The notes: generated by a model from the sequence alone, not told the origin. A stretch of DNA of 8,323 bases from Comamonadaceae bacterium (GCA_947374485.1 CANCCF010000181.1:1-8323); one strand, 5' to 3'; numbered from the stretch's first letter, positions 1 through 6,329 are shown. Program-made: numbers and translations.

Positions 1-283
1 GCCCGGTGGTAGCCTCGACCTGCGCGATCTGCTCCTGCGCCCGGCGCTTCACCACCGAGGCCGGCAAGACCTTGGTCTCCACCATCAGCTTCAAAATCCA
101 CTGGCCGCCCACCACTTCCACGAGTGCGGCATTGGCCTGGCCGCGCGGCTCGACCCAGCCCACGGCCTTTTCCTGCGAGCCGGTGCATTCCACATAGCGT
201 GCAGGCTCCAGCGCCGCTTCGAGTTGGGCCGCCGTCACCGTCCAGGGCGAGAGCATGCGGTACATCATCACATTCTTGAACAC
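1..283 (-). CDS. rdgC: Recombination-associated protein RdgC, N-terminal part (cut by window edge)
   Basis: The minus strand reads open from a GTG at 283-281 to the window edge, giving 94 codons. The translation begins MFKNVMMYRMLSPWTVTAAQ and continues with a KAVGWVEPRG segment and a K-x-LPASVVKRRAQEQI segment. These match the start of RdgC (compare E. coli: FKNLMVYR, then MGWVPP, then EKILPSPVIK). RdgC is a nucleoid-associated protein that forms a ring around double-stranded DNA and limits RecA loading. The GTG start is chosen because it puts M-F-K-N at the N terminus as in the family and has AAGGA about 8 bases upstream. The C-terminal two thirds lie outside the window, so integrity cannot be judged. 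It is divergent from the Spy-like gene, with 190 bases between the two starts. No convincing promoter was seen in that gap. Confidence 0.9.
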   Translation of the reverse strand, partial: MFKNVMMYRMLSPWTVTAAQLEAALEPARYVECTGSQEKAVGWVEPRGQANAALVEVVGGQWILKLMVETKVLPASVVKRRAQEQIAQVEATTG

Positions 284-473
284 AGAGATCCTTGTTGTTG
301 GGGCCGCAAAAAGGGCGGCAGCGGGTCTATTGTCAACCCAAGTGCTGGGGTGCTTTTTCATGCAACTTTACAAAGGCTTGTCGCAGCACAACGCCACGGA
401 AACAGTGGCCGCGCACACTGCATGCAGGTCGCAAGCGATACCCGCTCTGCCCTTTTTTGAAAGCAAGACAGCC

Positions 474-992
474 ATGAAAAAACTGATTCAATCCCTGGTG
501 GTAGCCGGTCTGATGGCCACAGCGGGCGGCGTGGCCTTTGCCCAGGCGGATGGCATGATGGGCCACGGTGGCATGCACGGTGAGCCGGCCAAGATGGCGC
601 AAATGCACGCCAAGCACCTGGCCGACCTCAAGGCCAAACTCAAGATCACCACCGCGCAGGAAAGCGCCTGGACCACCTTTGCCGACAGCATGAAACCTCC
701 ATCGGACATGATGGGCAAGCGCCCGGACCGCGCCGAGATGGACAAGCTCACGACCCCTGAGCGCATCGACAAAATGCGCGCCCTGCACAAGGAGCGTATG
801 GCCGCTATGGAAGCGGCCATGGACAAGCGCGGTGACGCCACCAAAACCTTTTATGCCACCCTCAGCCCGGAGCAAAAAAAGGTGTTTGACGACGAGTTTG
901 CCAAAATGGGCCGACGCGGCGAGCACGAACACCACATGGGCAGCATGATGGGAAAAGACGGCGCCAAGCCCGCGCAACCCGCCAAGCCCTGA
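474..992 (+). CDS. Spy/CpxP-like periplasmic protein, His/Met-rich
   Basis: 172 residues. Residues 1-23 form a signal peptide: MKK, a hydrophobic stretch (roughly 5-20), and an A-F-A cleavage motif before Q24, so the mature protein should be periplasmic. The mature part is mostly charged helix. An LKITTAQ segment at 56-62 and LSPEQ at 130-134 fit the repeated LTxxQ motif of the Spy/CpxP/ZraP family. Known members are ATP-independent periplasmic chaperones or metal-binding stress sensors. Both ends of the mature protein are rich in Met and His (MMGHGGMH at 28-35; HEHHMGSMMG at 151-160), which hints at copper or other metal binding; this is inference. The ATG at 474 is chosen over in-frame upstream starts because it begins the signal peptide. 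The ribosome-binding site is weak. The family call is good but the precise role is open; an unnamed DUF-type periplasmic protein is the alternative. Confidence 0.8.
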   Translation: MKKLIQSLVVAGLMATAGGVAFAQADGMMGHGGMHGEPAKMAQMHAKHLADLKAKLKITTAQESAWTTFADSMKPPSDMMGKRPDRAEMDKLTTPERIDKMRALHKERMAAMEAAMDKRGDATKTFYATLSPEQKKVFDDEFAKMGRRGEHEHHMGSMMGKDGAKPAQPAKP

Positions 993-1013
993 TTTGCATC
1001 AAGGCCGTAAGAT

Positions 1014-1035
1014 GGGGAAGCTACTAAACTTCCCT
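1014..1035 (+). terminator. Short hairpin after the Spy-like gene (possible weak terminator)
   Basis: GGGAAG at 1015-1020 pairs with CTTCCC at 1029-1034 around an 8-base loop, with a possible G-U pair outside. The bases after it (CTCTTGCC) are only a poor U tract, so termination would be weak. It lies in the 54-base gap between the Spy-like gene and the DUF2189 gene, 12 bases before the latter's start, and could instead act as an attenuator. Confidence 0.35.
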
Positions 1036-1046
1036 CTCTTGCCGCC

Positions 1047-1895
1047 ATGACAACCCCCCTCACCAACTCAGCGCCCCACATCAAGACCATCGGCATGATG
1101 CAGCCGCTGGTGTGGCTGGTACAAGGCTGGCGCGACATTGTCAAATCGGGTTGGATCAGCATCGCGCAGGGCATGGCGCTCGCCCTCGTGGGCATGGCCA
1201 TCGTCGCCTTTGCCCGCCAGCGTTTCTGGTTGCTAGCCGGTGCCATCTCCGGTTTCATGGTGGTGGCCCCCGTGTTGGCTACCAGCCTCTACGCCCTGAG
1301 TCGCGCCATCGAGCGTCGCGAAAAACCCAACCTCTCGGTGGTGCTCAAGACCTGGCTCAACTGGCAAAGCAGCCACTTCAACAAATGGGACAACGACTAC
1401 TGGTGCATGGTGCAGTTTGGCGCCCTGCTGGCGGCAGCCGCTACCGGCTGGGTGCTGACCTCGGCCGCCCTCATCACGCTGCTGGCGCCGGTACCCATCA
1501 ACAGCCCGCTGGACTTTGTGCAGCACGTGGTGCTGGCGCCCGACAGCTGGCTCTTTGAGCTCTGGCTGACGTTAGGTGGCGTGATGGCAGCTCCCCTGTT
1601 TGCCTCCAGCGTGGTGGCCATGCCGCTGCTGCTGGACCGCCGCGTCACCCTGATGCAAGCCGTGCTGACGAGCTGGCAAACCGTGTTGGCCAACCCCTTG
1701 CCCATGGCCTTCTGGGCCAGCCTGATCATGGTGTTTACGCTTTTGGGGCTGAGCTCGCTGTTTCTGGGCCTGATCGCCGTGCTGCCCATGCTCGGGCACG
1801 CCAGCTGGCACGCTTACCGCGACCTGGTGGACGCCTCGCAACTGCCCGCGCGCGAAGGCTTCTCAGCGCCCGACAGCCAGTTTGGCAGCCCCTGA
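1047..1895 (+). CDS. DUF2189-family integral membrane protein
   Basis: 282 residues with about five or six hydrophobic segments: roughly 38-55, 60-84, 122-148, 168-196 and 218-249. The N-terminal W-L-V-Q-G-W-R-D (23-30), the GFMVVAPVLATSLYALSR block (69-86) and the C-terminal LPMLGHASWHAYRDLV block (247-261 region) are the pattern I associate with DUF2189. That family consists of inner-membrane proteins common in proteobacteria, often near respiratory or denitrification genes, with no established biochemical function. The start at 1047 has no clear Shine-Dalgarno sequence; in-frame ATGs at 1095 and 1098 are alternatives but would trim only the hydrophilic leader. The stop codon TGA shares its last base with the ATG of the next gene, so the two are almost certainly co-translated. 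The family call is by pattern recall. Confidence 0.8.
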   Translation: MTTPLTNSAPHIKTIGMMQPLVWLVQGWRDIVKSGWISIAQGMALALVGMAIVAFARQRFWLLAGAISGFMVVAPVLATSLYALSRAIERREKPNLSVVLKTWLNWQSSHFNKWDNDYWCMVQFGALLAAAATGWVLTSAALITLLAPVPINSPLDFVQHVVLAPDSWLFELWLTLGGVMAAPLFASSVVAMPLLLDRRVTLMQAVLTSWQTVLANPLPMAFWASLIMVFTLLGLSSLFLGLIAVLPMLGHASWHAYRDLVDASQLPAREGFSAPDSQFGSP

Positions 1896-2104
1896 TGTTT
1901 GGCTTTTCTGAAGAGCAAATCGCCACCTTTGGCCTCACCTTCGGGGTGGGTGGCTTCATGCTCTACATGCTGTTCATCATCGGCCACCTCGCCTGGGAGT
2001 CCAAGGCAGGCAAGTTCGGCACCTTTGTGATTTTTCTGGGCCTGGCCTTTGGCATGGTCGGCTTTGTTGCCAAATACGCCATCCAGTGGTTTTTGAGCCG
2101 CTAA
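1895..2104 (+). CDS. DUF2788-family small membrane protein
   Basis: 69 residues with two transmembrane helices, about 11-33 and 42-66, separated by a short hydrophilic WESKAGKFG loop. The start MFGFSEEQIATFGLTFGVGG and the KFGTFVIFLGLAFGMVGF segment are what I recall for DUF2788, a small conserved protein of beta- and gammaproteobacteria without known function. Its ATG overlaps the stop of the DUF2189 gene by one base (TGATG), so translation is likely coupled and the two products may act in one membrane complex; the latter is inference. Its TAA stop (2102-2104) interlocks with the TAG of the opposing NnrU gene. No terminator fits between them. Confidence 0.85.
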   Translation: MFGFSEEQIATFGLTFGVGGFMLYMLFIIGHLAWESKAGKFGTFVIFLGLAFGMVGFVAKYAIQWFLSR

Positions 2105-2676
2105 AAGGGTTTGACACCGATGAGCAGGCCATGCAGCCACAGGGCAAACACAGCGGCCATTACCACCCCTAGCACCACGGTCAGCAGTGTCGCGGACAGC
2201 GTGCCAGGCGCGTACTGAATGCCCTGGGCCCGGTCCCGTCGGCGCGCGCTGATGAAGTCCACCACCGCCCAAAGCAAAAAGGCGCCAAACAACACGACGT
2301 GGGCCAGATTGCCGTTGGCCAGCAAATGGGCAAAGGCCCAGCTCTTTACGCCCAGCACCATGGGATGGTGCACACGCGCCCGGATCGCGTTGCCCGGCAC
2401 ATAGGCCGCCACCAGCAAGACAAAGGCAAGGGTGTTGAAGAGTGCCGCCGCATGCCGCATGCCCGCTGGCGGCAACCACAACTCAACAGGCGTTTCGCGT
2501 GCCAGGCCAAAGCCCCAGACGATCAGGGACAGGCCCAGCAGGGACAGCAGCGAATAGACGCCCTTGAAGGCGTTTTCACCGATGCGCACACGCGCCATGC
2601 TGCGCCAGTCGTCGGCAAAAATTCGTACCGAATGCACGCCCAGAAAAATGAAAAGACCCAGGATCAGGTAAGGCAT
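2101..2676 (-). CDS. NnrU-family membrane protein
   Basis: 191 residues with about five or six membrane segments: near 3-20, 41-58, 78-95, 107-120, 126-143 and 162-187. The block RVHHPMVLGVKSWAFAHLLA (101-120), followed by NGNLAHVVLFG, is the hallmark of NnrU proteins. NnrU was named for a role in nitric oxide/nitrite reductase expression in Rhodobacter. Plant and cyanobacterial relatives (Z-ISO) are heme-containing carotene isomerases that bind heme through histidines. Candidate ligands here are H15, H103/H104, H117 and H126. No nitrite or NO reductase gene is in the window, so the physiological role is unknown. The reading frame stays open to 2772, but the start at 2676 (MPYLILGLFIFLGVHS) matches the family, and the extra stretch would overlap the preceding gene. 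It starts 22 bases after the diguanylate cyclase stop, so the two are probably one transcript. Confidence 0.88.
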   Translation of the reverse strand: MPYLILGLFIFLGVHSVRIFADDWRSMARVRIGENAFKGVYSLLSLLGLSLIVWGFGLARETPVELWLPPAGMRHAAALFNTLAFVLLVAAYVPGNAIRARVHHPMVLGVKSWAFAHLLANGNLAHVVLFGAFLLWAVVDFISARRRDRAQGIQYAPGTLSATLLTVVLGVVMAAVFALWLHGLLIGVKPF

Positions 2677-2698
2677 GGTGTATCCAATGAGCTGTTGA

Positions 2699-4252
2699 TC
2701 AACTTCCAATGACCCGGTTCTTGCCCGAGCGCTTGGCCAAGTACATGGCCTGGTCGGCGCGACGGATGGCATCCATACCCGCTTCGGCGGGGGCCACCTG
2801 GGCCACCCCGGCGCTGAACGTGATCAGCACTTTTTCACTGCCCGCCATGAAGAATTTCCTGGTCAATTCGCGCTGCAGGCGGGTCATGGCCTCTATGCCT
2901 TTGTCCATGGCCGTGTCAGGCAGCAGAATCACAAATTCCTCGCCGCCGTAGCGCGCCAGCGTGTCTTGCGGGCGCATGCACTCGCGCGCCACCTGTGCCA
3001 GGTGGGTCAGCGCCGAGTCACCCATGGCGTGCCCCAGGGAATCGTTCAGGGCCTTGAAGTTGTCAATGTCCAGCAGGGCCACGCTCAAGGGAGTCTCTTT
3101 GCGCCGCACGGTGGATATTTCGCGCTCCAGCGCTTCTTCCAGGCCCTTGCGGTTGAGTGCGCCAGTGAGCGGATCGTGGCGTGCCTGGGTGCTCACGCGA
3201 TCCAATTCCTGGTGCAGCTTGGCAATCTGTGCCTGCGTGGTGTTTGCCTGCAGGCGCATGTTCTGCAGTTCATCACGCGCCAGCAAGGTGTCTTTGGCAA
3301 TGCTGCGGGTGGCACCCACCACTTCCTTGAGGACCGGCGCAATGTCAGCCAGGGACTTGGCGCTTTCGATCTGGCGTGCACTGCCTTCGAGCATCTCCTG
3401 GAAACTGCCGGTGGACTGCGACATCTGCGACAGGCGGTCAATAAAGGCTGCCAGCATCTGGCGCATTTCATCCTGCGCCTCCAGTGTCTTTTGCTTGGCG
3501 TCCTTTTGCTTGGAGATCACATCCTTGAGCAGGCGCGCCACCTCGTCCAGGCGGCGCAGGGTCAAAGGCGGCTCTGACGCGGTTTTCAGGCTGTCCATCT
3601 GGCCCTTGAGCCACTGGTCATCCACGCTGAGCTCGCCAATGTTTTCAAACACCAGCTGCAGCAACCTGAGCAGGGTGCTCTTGACCTCGGCCTGGTCTTC
3701 AGCGGCAAAGGACAGGCGGTGGCTGTAATTCACCAGCAATTGCTTGACTTCAATGAGGTCAAAGCCGGGCTGCTTCAGGGCCTTGACCAGCTGTTTGCCC
3801 TGCTCCGCAAAGCGTTCATCATCCGCACCCAGCGCGGGTTGCAGGTATTCCACCAGGCGCCCCATTTGCGCCAGGAAATCCGGGCCCAGGGGCACTGGTA
3901 CGTCAGTGACCACAGCGGCGGGTGGCACTGCGCCAGCTGTAACGCTGTCTGCACCATTGCCGCTACCACCTGCAAAACTGGCATAGGCCACCAGTGCAGC
4001 ACGCACGCCATCCCAGTTCATGCGCTCGATGCTGGATTCGAGCAGGCCCTTTTGCCGCTGTTGTCCCGGTGTCCTGGCTTGCAGAGAGGCCGCAATGCCA
4101 CGCAGTTCCTGCGCCGGAAAGTGTTCTACCGCCGGAATACCAGCGATTTCGTTGTAAATCGACTTGTAGTTTCCAGGGGTGGGGGCGAGCTTGCGCGCGG
4201 TGAGTTGCTTGAGCGTTTCACGGGCCGTCTCAAAGGATTTTTTTTCACTCAT
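2699..4252 (-). CDS. GGDEF-domain diguanylate cyclase
   Basis: 517 residues. The C-terminal GGDEF domain (about 359-517) begins with HDPLTGALNR, has DIDNF at 395-399 for metal/phosphate binding, the active-site signature GGEEF at 436-440, and a complete inhibitory RxxD site (R427 to D430) five residues before it. It should therefore convert two GTP into cyclic-di-GMP and be product-inhibited. Residues 1-230 are a hydrophilic, mostly helical region (with APTPGNYKSIYNEIAG near 22-38) that I cannot assign to a named sensor domain. About 235-355 looks like coiled coil. No membrane segment is present from this start, so it is probably cytoplasmic. The start at 4252 (MSEKKSFETA) is preferred. An in-frame ATG at 4327 would add 25 mostly hydrophobic residues that look like leader DNA rather than protein. 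Downstream is the NnrU gene; upstream is the origin-like gap. Confidence 0.93.
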   Translation of the reverse strand: MSEKKSFETARETLKQLTARKLAPTPGNYKSIYNEIAGIPAVEHFPAQELRGIAASLQARTPGQQRQKGLLESSIERMNWDGVRAALVAYASFAGGSGNGADSVTAGAVPPAAVVTDVPVPLGPDFLAQMGRLVEYLQPALGADDERFAEQGKQLVKALKQPGFDLIEVKQLLVNYSHRLSFAAEDQAEVKSTLLRLLQLVFENIGELSVDDQWLKGQMDSLKTASEPPLTLRRLDEVARLLKDVISKQKDAKQKTLEAQDEMRQMLAAFIDRLSQMSQSTGSFQEMLEGSARQIESAKSLADIAPVLKEVVGATRSIAKDTLLARDELQNMRLQANTTQAQIAKLHQELDRVSTQARHDPLTGALNRKGLEEALEREISTVRRKETPLSVALLDIDNFKALNDSLGHAMGDSALTHLAQVARECMRPQDTLARYGGEEFVILLPDTAMDKGIEAMTRLQRELTRKFFMAGSEKVLITFSAGVAQVAPAEAGMDAIRRADQAMYLAKRSGKNRVIGS

Positions 4253-4294
4253 ATTCGGACAAGTATCCGCTGTAAGCCTGGCAAATACCAGCCA

Positions 4295-4339
4295 CATGCC
4301 AGCAAGGCATGACAAAAAGTCTGACATTGGACTTTTGTC
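4295..4339. repeat. Two back-to-back inverted repeats upstream of the diguanylate cyclase
   Basis: CATGCC (4295-4300) pairs with GGCATG (4306-4311) around a 5-base loop, a perfect 6-bp dyad. Immediately adjoining it, GACAAAAAGTC (4311-4321) pairs with GACTTTTGTC (4330-4339) with one bulged A and an 8-base loop. Both lie 43-87 bases before the diguanylate cyclase start. If transcription begins upstream they would fold in the leader RNA; otherwise they could be protein-binding sites. A TTGACA hexamer on the minus strand (4349-4344) sits just upstream, but no good -10 follows it. Confidence 0.5.
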
Positions 4340-4359
4340 GGGCTGTCAAGGTACAAAGC

Positions 4360-4368
4360 TGTGGATAG
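4360..4368 (-). promoter_or_regulatory. DnaA box, one mismatch
   Basis: TGTGGATAG on the plus strand is CTATCCACA on the minus strand, 8 of 9 to the consensus TTATCCACA. It faces opposite to the other boxes. Confidence 0.65.
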
Positions 4369-4387
4369 ATTCGGCACAAACAGGTAG

Positions 4388-4396
4388 TTATCCACA
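4388..4396 (+). promoter_or_regulatory. DnaA box, perfect consensus
   Basis: TTATCCACA, 9 of 9 to the high-affinity DnaA box. It lies 19 bases after the inverted box at 4360-4368. Confidence 0.8.
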
Positions 4397-4417
4397 GGCC
4401 ATACCGCAATGCACGAG

Positions 4418-4426
4418 TTATCCAAG
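4418..4426 (+). promoter_or_regulatory. Weak DnaA box
   Basis: TTATCCAAG, 7 of 9 to the consensus and in the same orientation as the perfect box 30 bases before it. Alone it would not be significant; its position in the cluster is the reason to list it. Confidence 0.45.
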
Positions 4427-4506
4427 ATCCGGGTACACCAGAAAAGCAGAGTCGCAAACACCGGTTGCGCTTGTCTAAGGCCATGATTTCATTCCACAAA
4501 ACCGAC

Positions 4507-4515
4507 TTGTCCACA
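4507..4515 (+). promoter_or_regulatory. DnaA box next to the trio, one mismatch
   Basis: TTGTCCACA, 8 of 9 to the consensus. It is the last box before the spacer and CTA run, the position from which DnaA is thought to extend onto the trio, and has the orientation expected for that. Confidence 0.68.
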
Positions 4516-4530
4516 GAAACGGGCAAAGCT

Positions 4531-4549
4531 CTATCTACTACTACTACTC
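4531..4549. repeat. DnaA-trio-like CTA/TAG repeat
   Basis: Four perfect tandem CTA units (4535-4546) followed by CTC, with one further CTA at 4531-4533. The minus strand therefore carries 3'-GAT-5' trinucleotides, the published DnaA-trio motif onto which DnaA filaments load single-stranded DNA. It begins 15-19 bases after the DnaA box at 4507-4515 and directly abuts the AT-rich element. Confidence 0.7.
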
Positions 4550-4576
4550 TTTTTTATAAAAAAGAAGATAAGAAGA
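4548..4576. other. AT-rich candidate DNA-unwinding element with 18-base palindrome
   Basis: Positions 4548-4565 read TCTTTTTTATAAAAAAGA, a perfect palindrome. The GAAGATAAGAAG purine tract follows. In a GC-rich genome this is the most AT-rich stretch of the window. Its place directly after the trio fits the strand-opening site of an origin. It is not read as a terminator because the stem has almost no G-C pairs. Confidence 0.65.
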
Positions 4577-4694
4577 CAGCAGAAGTCCACGCGAAAACAA
4601 AAAATGTTCTTGTTCAGGCTTGGTCCTTTGCCGGGCCTGATCAAGTAAGATTCAACGTGTTTCCCTGCGGCCATTGGCCCCTCTTCCAAGCCCC

Positions 4695-5477
4695 ATGCCC
4701 GTCAAATCCAAAGGCCCCGCTGCTACGCCACAGCCTGTGAATTTTGAAATCAAGAGTGCCCAGTTGTCATTGGTCGCCTTGTTGCTGAAATCCAGTGACT
4801 GGAGTGCTATAGCCACGGACCTGGAGGCTCAATTCGGTGCTGGCGGTGAAAACCCTGAGTTTTTTGACCAGGACCCGGTGGTGCTTGATTTTTCTGCACT
4901 CACGGCCGAGCCAACGCTGCGTGATATCAGCGTCCTGTTGCACAGCTTGCGGCAGTGCCATCTCATGCCGCTGGCTTTTCGGGGCGCACCGGAGGGCTGG
5001 ACGGCTGAGTTGGTCCGATCGGGTCTGGTGCAGGCACCGGCTGAGATCACCAAGGCCAGCCGACCCATGAAGACAGTGGTGCAGCATGTTCCGGAAGCAG
5101 TGCGTGAAATTGTCAGAGAGGTGCCCGCGCCATTGACCATGGTGATCGACAAGCCCATCCGTTCTGGCCAGAAAATCTATGCACGCGGTGCCGACCTGGT
5201 GGTGCTCGCGATGGTGAACCAGGGTGCCGAGGTGGTGGCAGACGGAAACATCCACGTTTATGCGCCGCTGCGTGGCAAGGCCATGGCAGGTGCCCGCGGC
5301 AACACCGCAGCGCGCATTTTTTCCCTGTGCCTGGAGCCCGAGCTCATCTCGATTGCCGGTGTCTACCGCACCAGCGAAAACCCCCTGCCAGCCGACGTTG
5401 CGGGCAAACCTGCCCAGGTGTGGCTTTCCAGCGAAGGCGGGCAAGACAGGCTGTTGATAGAGCCGCTCAAAAGTTGA
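4695..5477 (+). CDS. minC: Septum site-determining protein MinC
   Basis: 260 residues. The N-terminal MinC domain (about 14-115; FEIKSAQLSLVALLLKSSDW) binds FtsZ and weakens its polymers. A variable linker follows (about 116-150). The C-terminal beta-helix domain (about 150-257) holds the RSGQ motif at 156-159, the QGAEVVADGNIHVYAPLRG repeat-like turns (176-194) and a G-rich AMAGARGN stretch. This domain dimerises and docks on MinD, and RSGQ is part of the MinD contact. The ATG at 4695 gives a normal-length MinC. A TTG at 4674 would add 7 residues. Neither has a clear Shine-Dalgarno sequence. It is the first gene of minCDE, 32 bases before minD. The start lies about 120 bases after the AT-rich origin-like element, so any minC promoter must lie next to or in that element; I saw no good -35/-10 pair. 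Confidence 0.96.
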   Translation: MPVKSKGPAATPQPVNFEIKSAQLSLVALLLKSSDWSAIATDLEAQFGAGGENPEFFDQDPVVLDFSALTAEPTLRDISVLLHSLRQCHLMPLAFRGAPEGWTAELVRSGLVQAPAEITKASRPMKTVVQHVPEAVREIVREVPAPLTMVIDKPIRSGQKIYARGADLVVLAMVNQGAEVVADGNIHVYAPLRGKAMAGARGNTAARIFSLCLEPELISIAGVYRTSENPLPADVAGKPAQVWLSSEGGQDRLLIEPLKS

Positions 5478-5509
5478 GCATTGAAACCATTAAAAGAAAG
5501 AAACCCAGC

Positions 5510-6325
5510 ATGGCAAAAATCATCGTGGTGACTTCGGGCAAGGGCGGTGTGGGCAAGACCACTACCAGCGCCAGCTTTGCAACCGGCTTGGCCCTGCGTG
5601 GCGCCAAAACAGCAGTGATCGATTTTGACGTGGGCCTGCGCAACCTGGACCTGATCATGGGCTGCGAGCGGCGCGTGGTTTATGACCTGATCAACGTCAT
5701 CAACGGCGAGGCCAATCTGAACCAGGCCCTGATCAAGGACAAGCAGTGCGACAACCTGTTCGTGCTGGCCGCCTCCCAGACGCGCGACAAAGATGCCCTG
5801 ACGCAAGACGGCGTGGAGAAGGTGCTGTCCGACCTCTCGGGTATGGGTTTTGAATACATTGTGTGTGACTCCCCAGCGGGCATCGAGACCGGCGCCCTGA
5901 TGGCCATGCACTTTGCCGACGAGGCACTGGTGGTGACCAACCCCGAGGTGTCCTCGGTGCGCGATTCAGACCGCATTCTGGGCATGCTGGCCAGCAAGAC
6001 CAAACGCGCCATGGAAGGCGGCACGCCGATCAAGGAGCACCTGCTCATCACCCGCTACAACCCGGCGCGGGTGGACCAGGGGCAGATGCTGTCGCTCGAC
6101 GACATCAAGGACATTTTGCGCATCCCTTTGATCGGTGTGATTCCCGAGAGCGAATCGGTGCTGCAGGCCTCCAACCAAGGTGTGCCTGCGGTGCACATGC
6201 AGGGCAGTGATGTGTCCGAGGCCTACAAGGATGTGATCGCCCGTTTTCTGGGTGAAGACAAACCCATGCGCTTCATTGATGCGCCTAAACAGGGCTTGCT
6301 CAAGCGTCTATTCGGGGGGAAATAA
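5510..6325 (+). CDS. minD: Septum site-determining ATPase MinD
   Basis: 271 residues, full length. The deviant Walker A motif GKGGVGKTT (10-18) has the signature lysine K11 and P-loop K16. D40 lies in the switch I region (VIDFDVGLRNLD) and DSPAG at 120-124 is the switch II/Walker B region. The C-terminal amphipathic membrane-targeting helix is KQGLLKRLFGGK (260-271). ATP-bound MinD dimerises on the inner membrane and recruits MinC; MinE then stimulates hydrolysis and release, giving pole-to-pole oscillation. The start at 5510 is fixed by the conserved MAKIIVVTSGKGG and by a purine-rich AAAGAAAG upstream. It is followed by minE after 4 bases, so the two are co-translated. Confidence 0.98.
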   Translation: MAKIIVVTSGKGGVGKTTTSASFATGLALRGAKTAVIDFDVGLRNLDLIMGCERRVVYDLINVINGEANLNQALIKDKQCDNLFVLAASQTRDKDALTQDGVEKVLSDLSGMGFEYIVCDSPAGIETGALMAMHFADEALVVTNPEVSSVRDSDRILGMLASKTKRAMEGGTPIKEHLLITRYNPARVDQGQMLSLDDIKDILRIPLIGVIPESESVLQASNQGVPAVHMQGSDVSEAYKDVIARFLGEDKPMRFIDAPKQGLLKRLFGGK

Positions 6326-6329
6326 CACC

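Larger units (their letters stand above)
4360..4580. other. oriC: Putative replication origin (oriC-like DnaA-box cluster, trio and AT-rich element)
   Basis: Inside the 442-base gene-free stretch 4253-4694, four DnaA-box-like 9-mers occur within 156 bases (4360-4368, 4388-4396, 4418-4426, 4507-4515). They are followed by a spacer containing GGGC, a CTA trinucleotide run (4535-4549) and an AT-rich tract (4548 to about 4576). Boxes, spacer, trio and AT-rich DNA in this order match the basal unwinding element described for bacterial oriC. The flanking genes on both sides read outward. The nearest gene starts are minC at 4695 and the diguanylate cyclase at 4252. dnaA is not in the window, although betaproteobacterial origins usually lie beside it. 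This could therefore be a displaced main origin, the origin of another replicon, or a DnaA-regulated or DnaA-titrating site. The rest of the gap shows no gene; open frames across it have no protein-like composition. Confidence 0.72.

Noticed and set aside
303..336. TTGACA on the minus strand (336-331) and a GCCGC/GCGGC hairpin (303-319) upstream of rdgC
   Set aside because: No -10-like hexamer occurs at a suitable distance, and a 5-bp stem in GC-rich DNA is expected by chance. Not enough to call a promoter or regulatory hairpin.
255..473. Extension of the Spy-like gene upstream to 255
   Set aside because: It would overlap rdgC and put 73 residues in front of a clear signal peptide beginning at 474.
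333..977. Long minus-strand open frame (214 codons) opposite the Spy-like gene
   Set aside because: It is a shadow of the plus-strand gene, which has a signal peptide and family motifs. High-GC DNA often leaves the antisense frame open.
2961..3728. Long plus-strand open frame (255 codons) opposite the diguanylate cyclase
   Set aside because: It is rich in Ser/Arg/Cys with no domain, and lies antisense to a clear GGDEF gene.
4253..4327. N-terminal extension of the diguanylate cyclase from an ATG at 4327
   Set aside because: The added 25 residues cover the imperfect dyad and lack a Shine-Dalgarno sequence, while MSEKKSFETA at 4252 is a natural start for a soluble protein. It is not fully excluded.
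4245..4526. Minus-strand open frames of 70-93 codons upstream of the diguanylate cyclase
   Set aside because: They overlap the DnaA boxes and dyads, have no recognisable domain, and one shares its end with the real cyclase start.
4610..4651. minC promoter using TTGTTC and TAAGAT
   Set aside because: The spacing is about 30 bases, far from 17, and no better pair was seen.
4465..4740. Open frame of 91 codons crossing the origin-like gap on the plus strand
   Set aside because: It runs through the DnaA box, CTA run and AT palindrome and into the start of minC in another frame. It has no ribosome-binding site and no protein-like composition.
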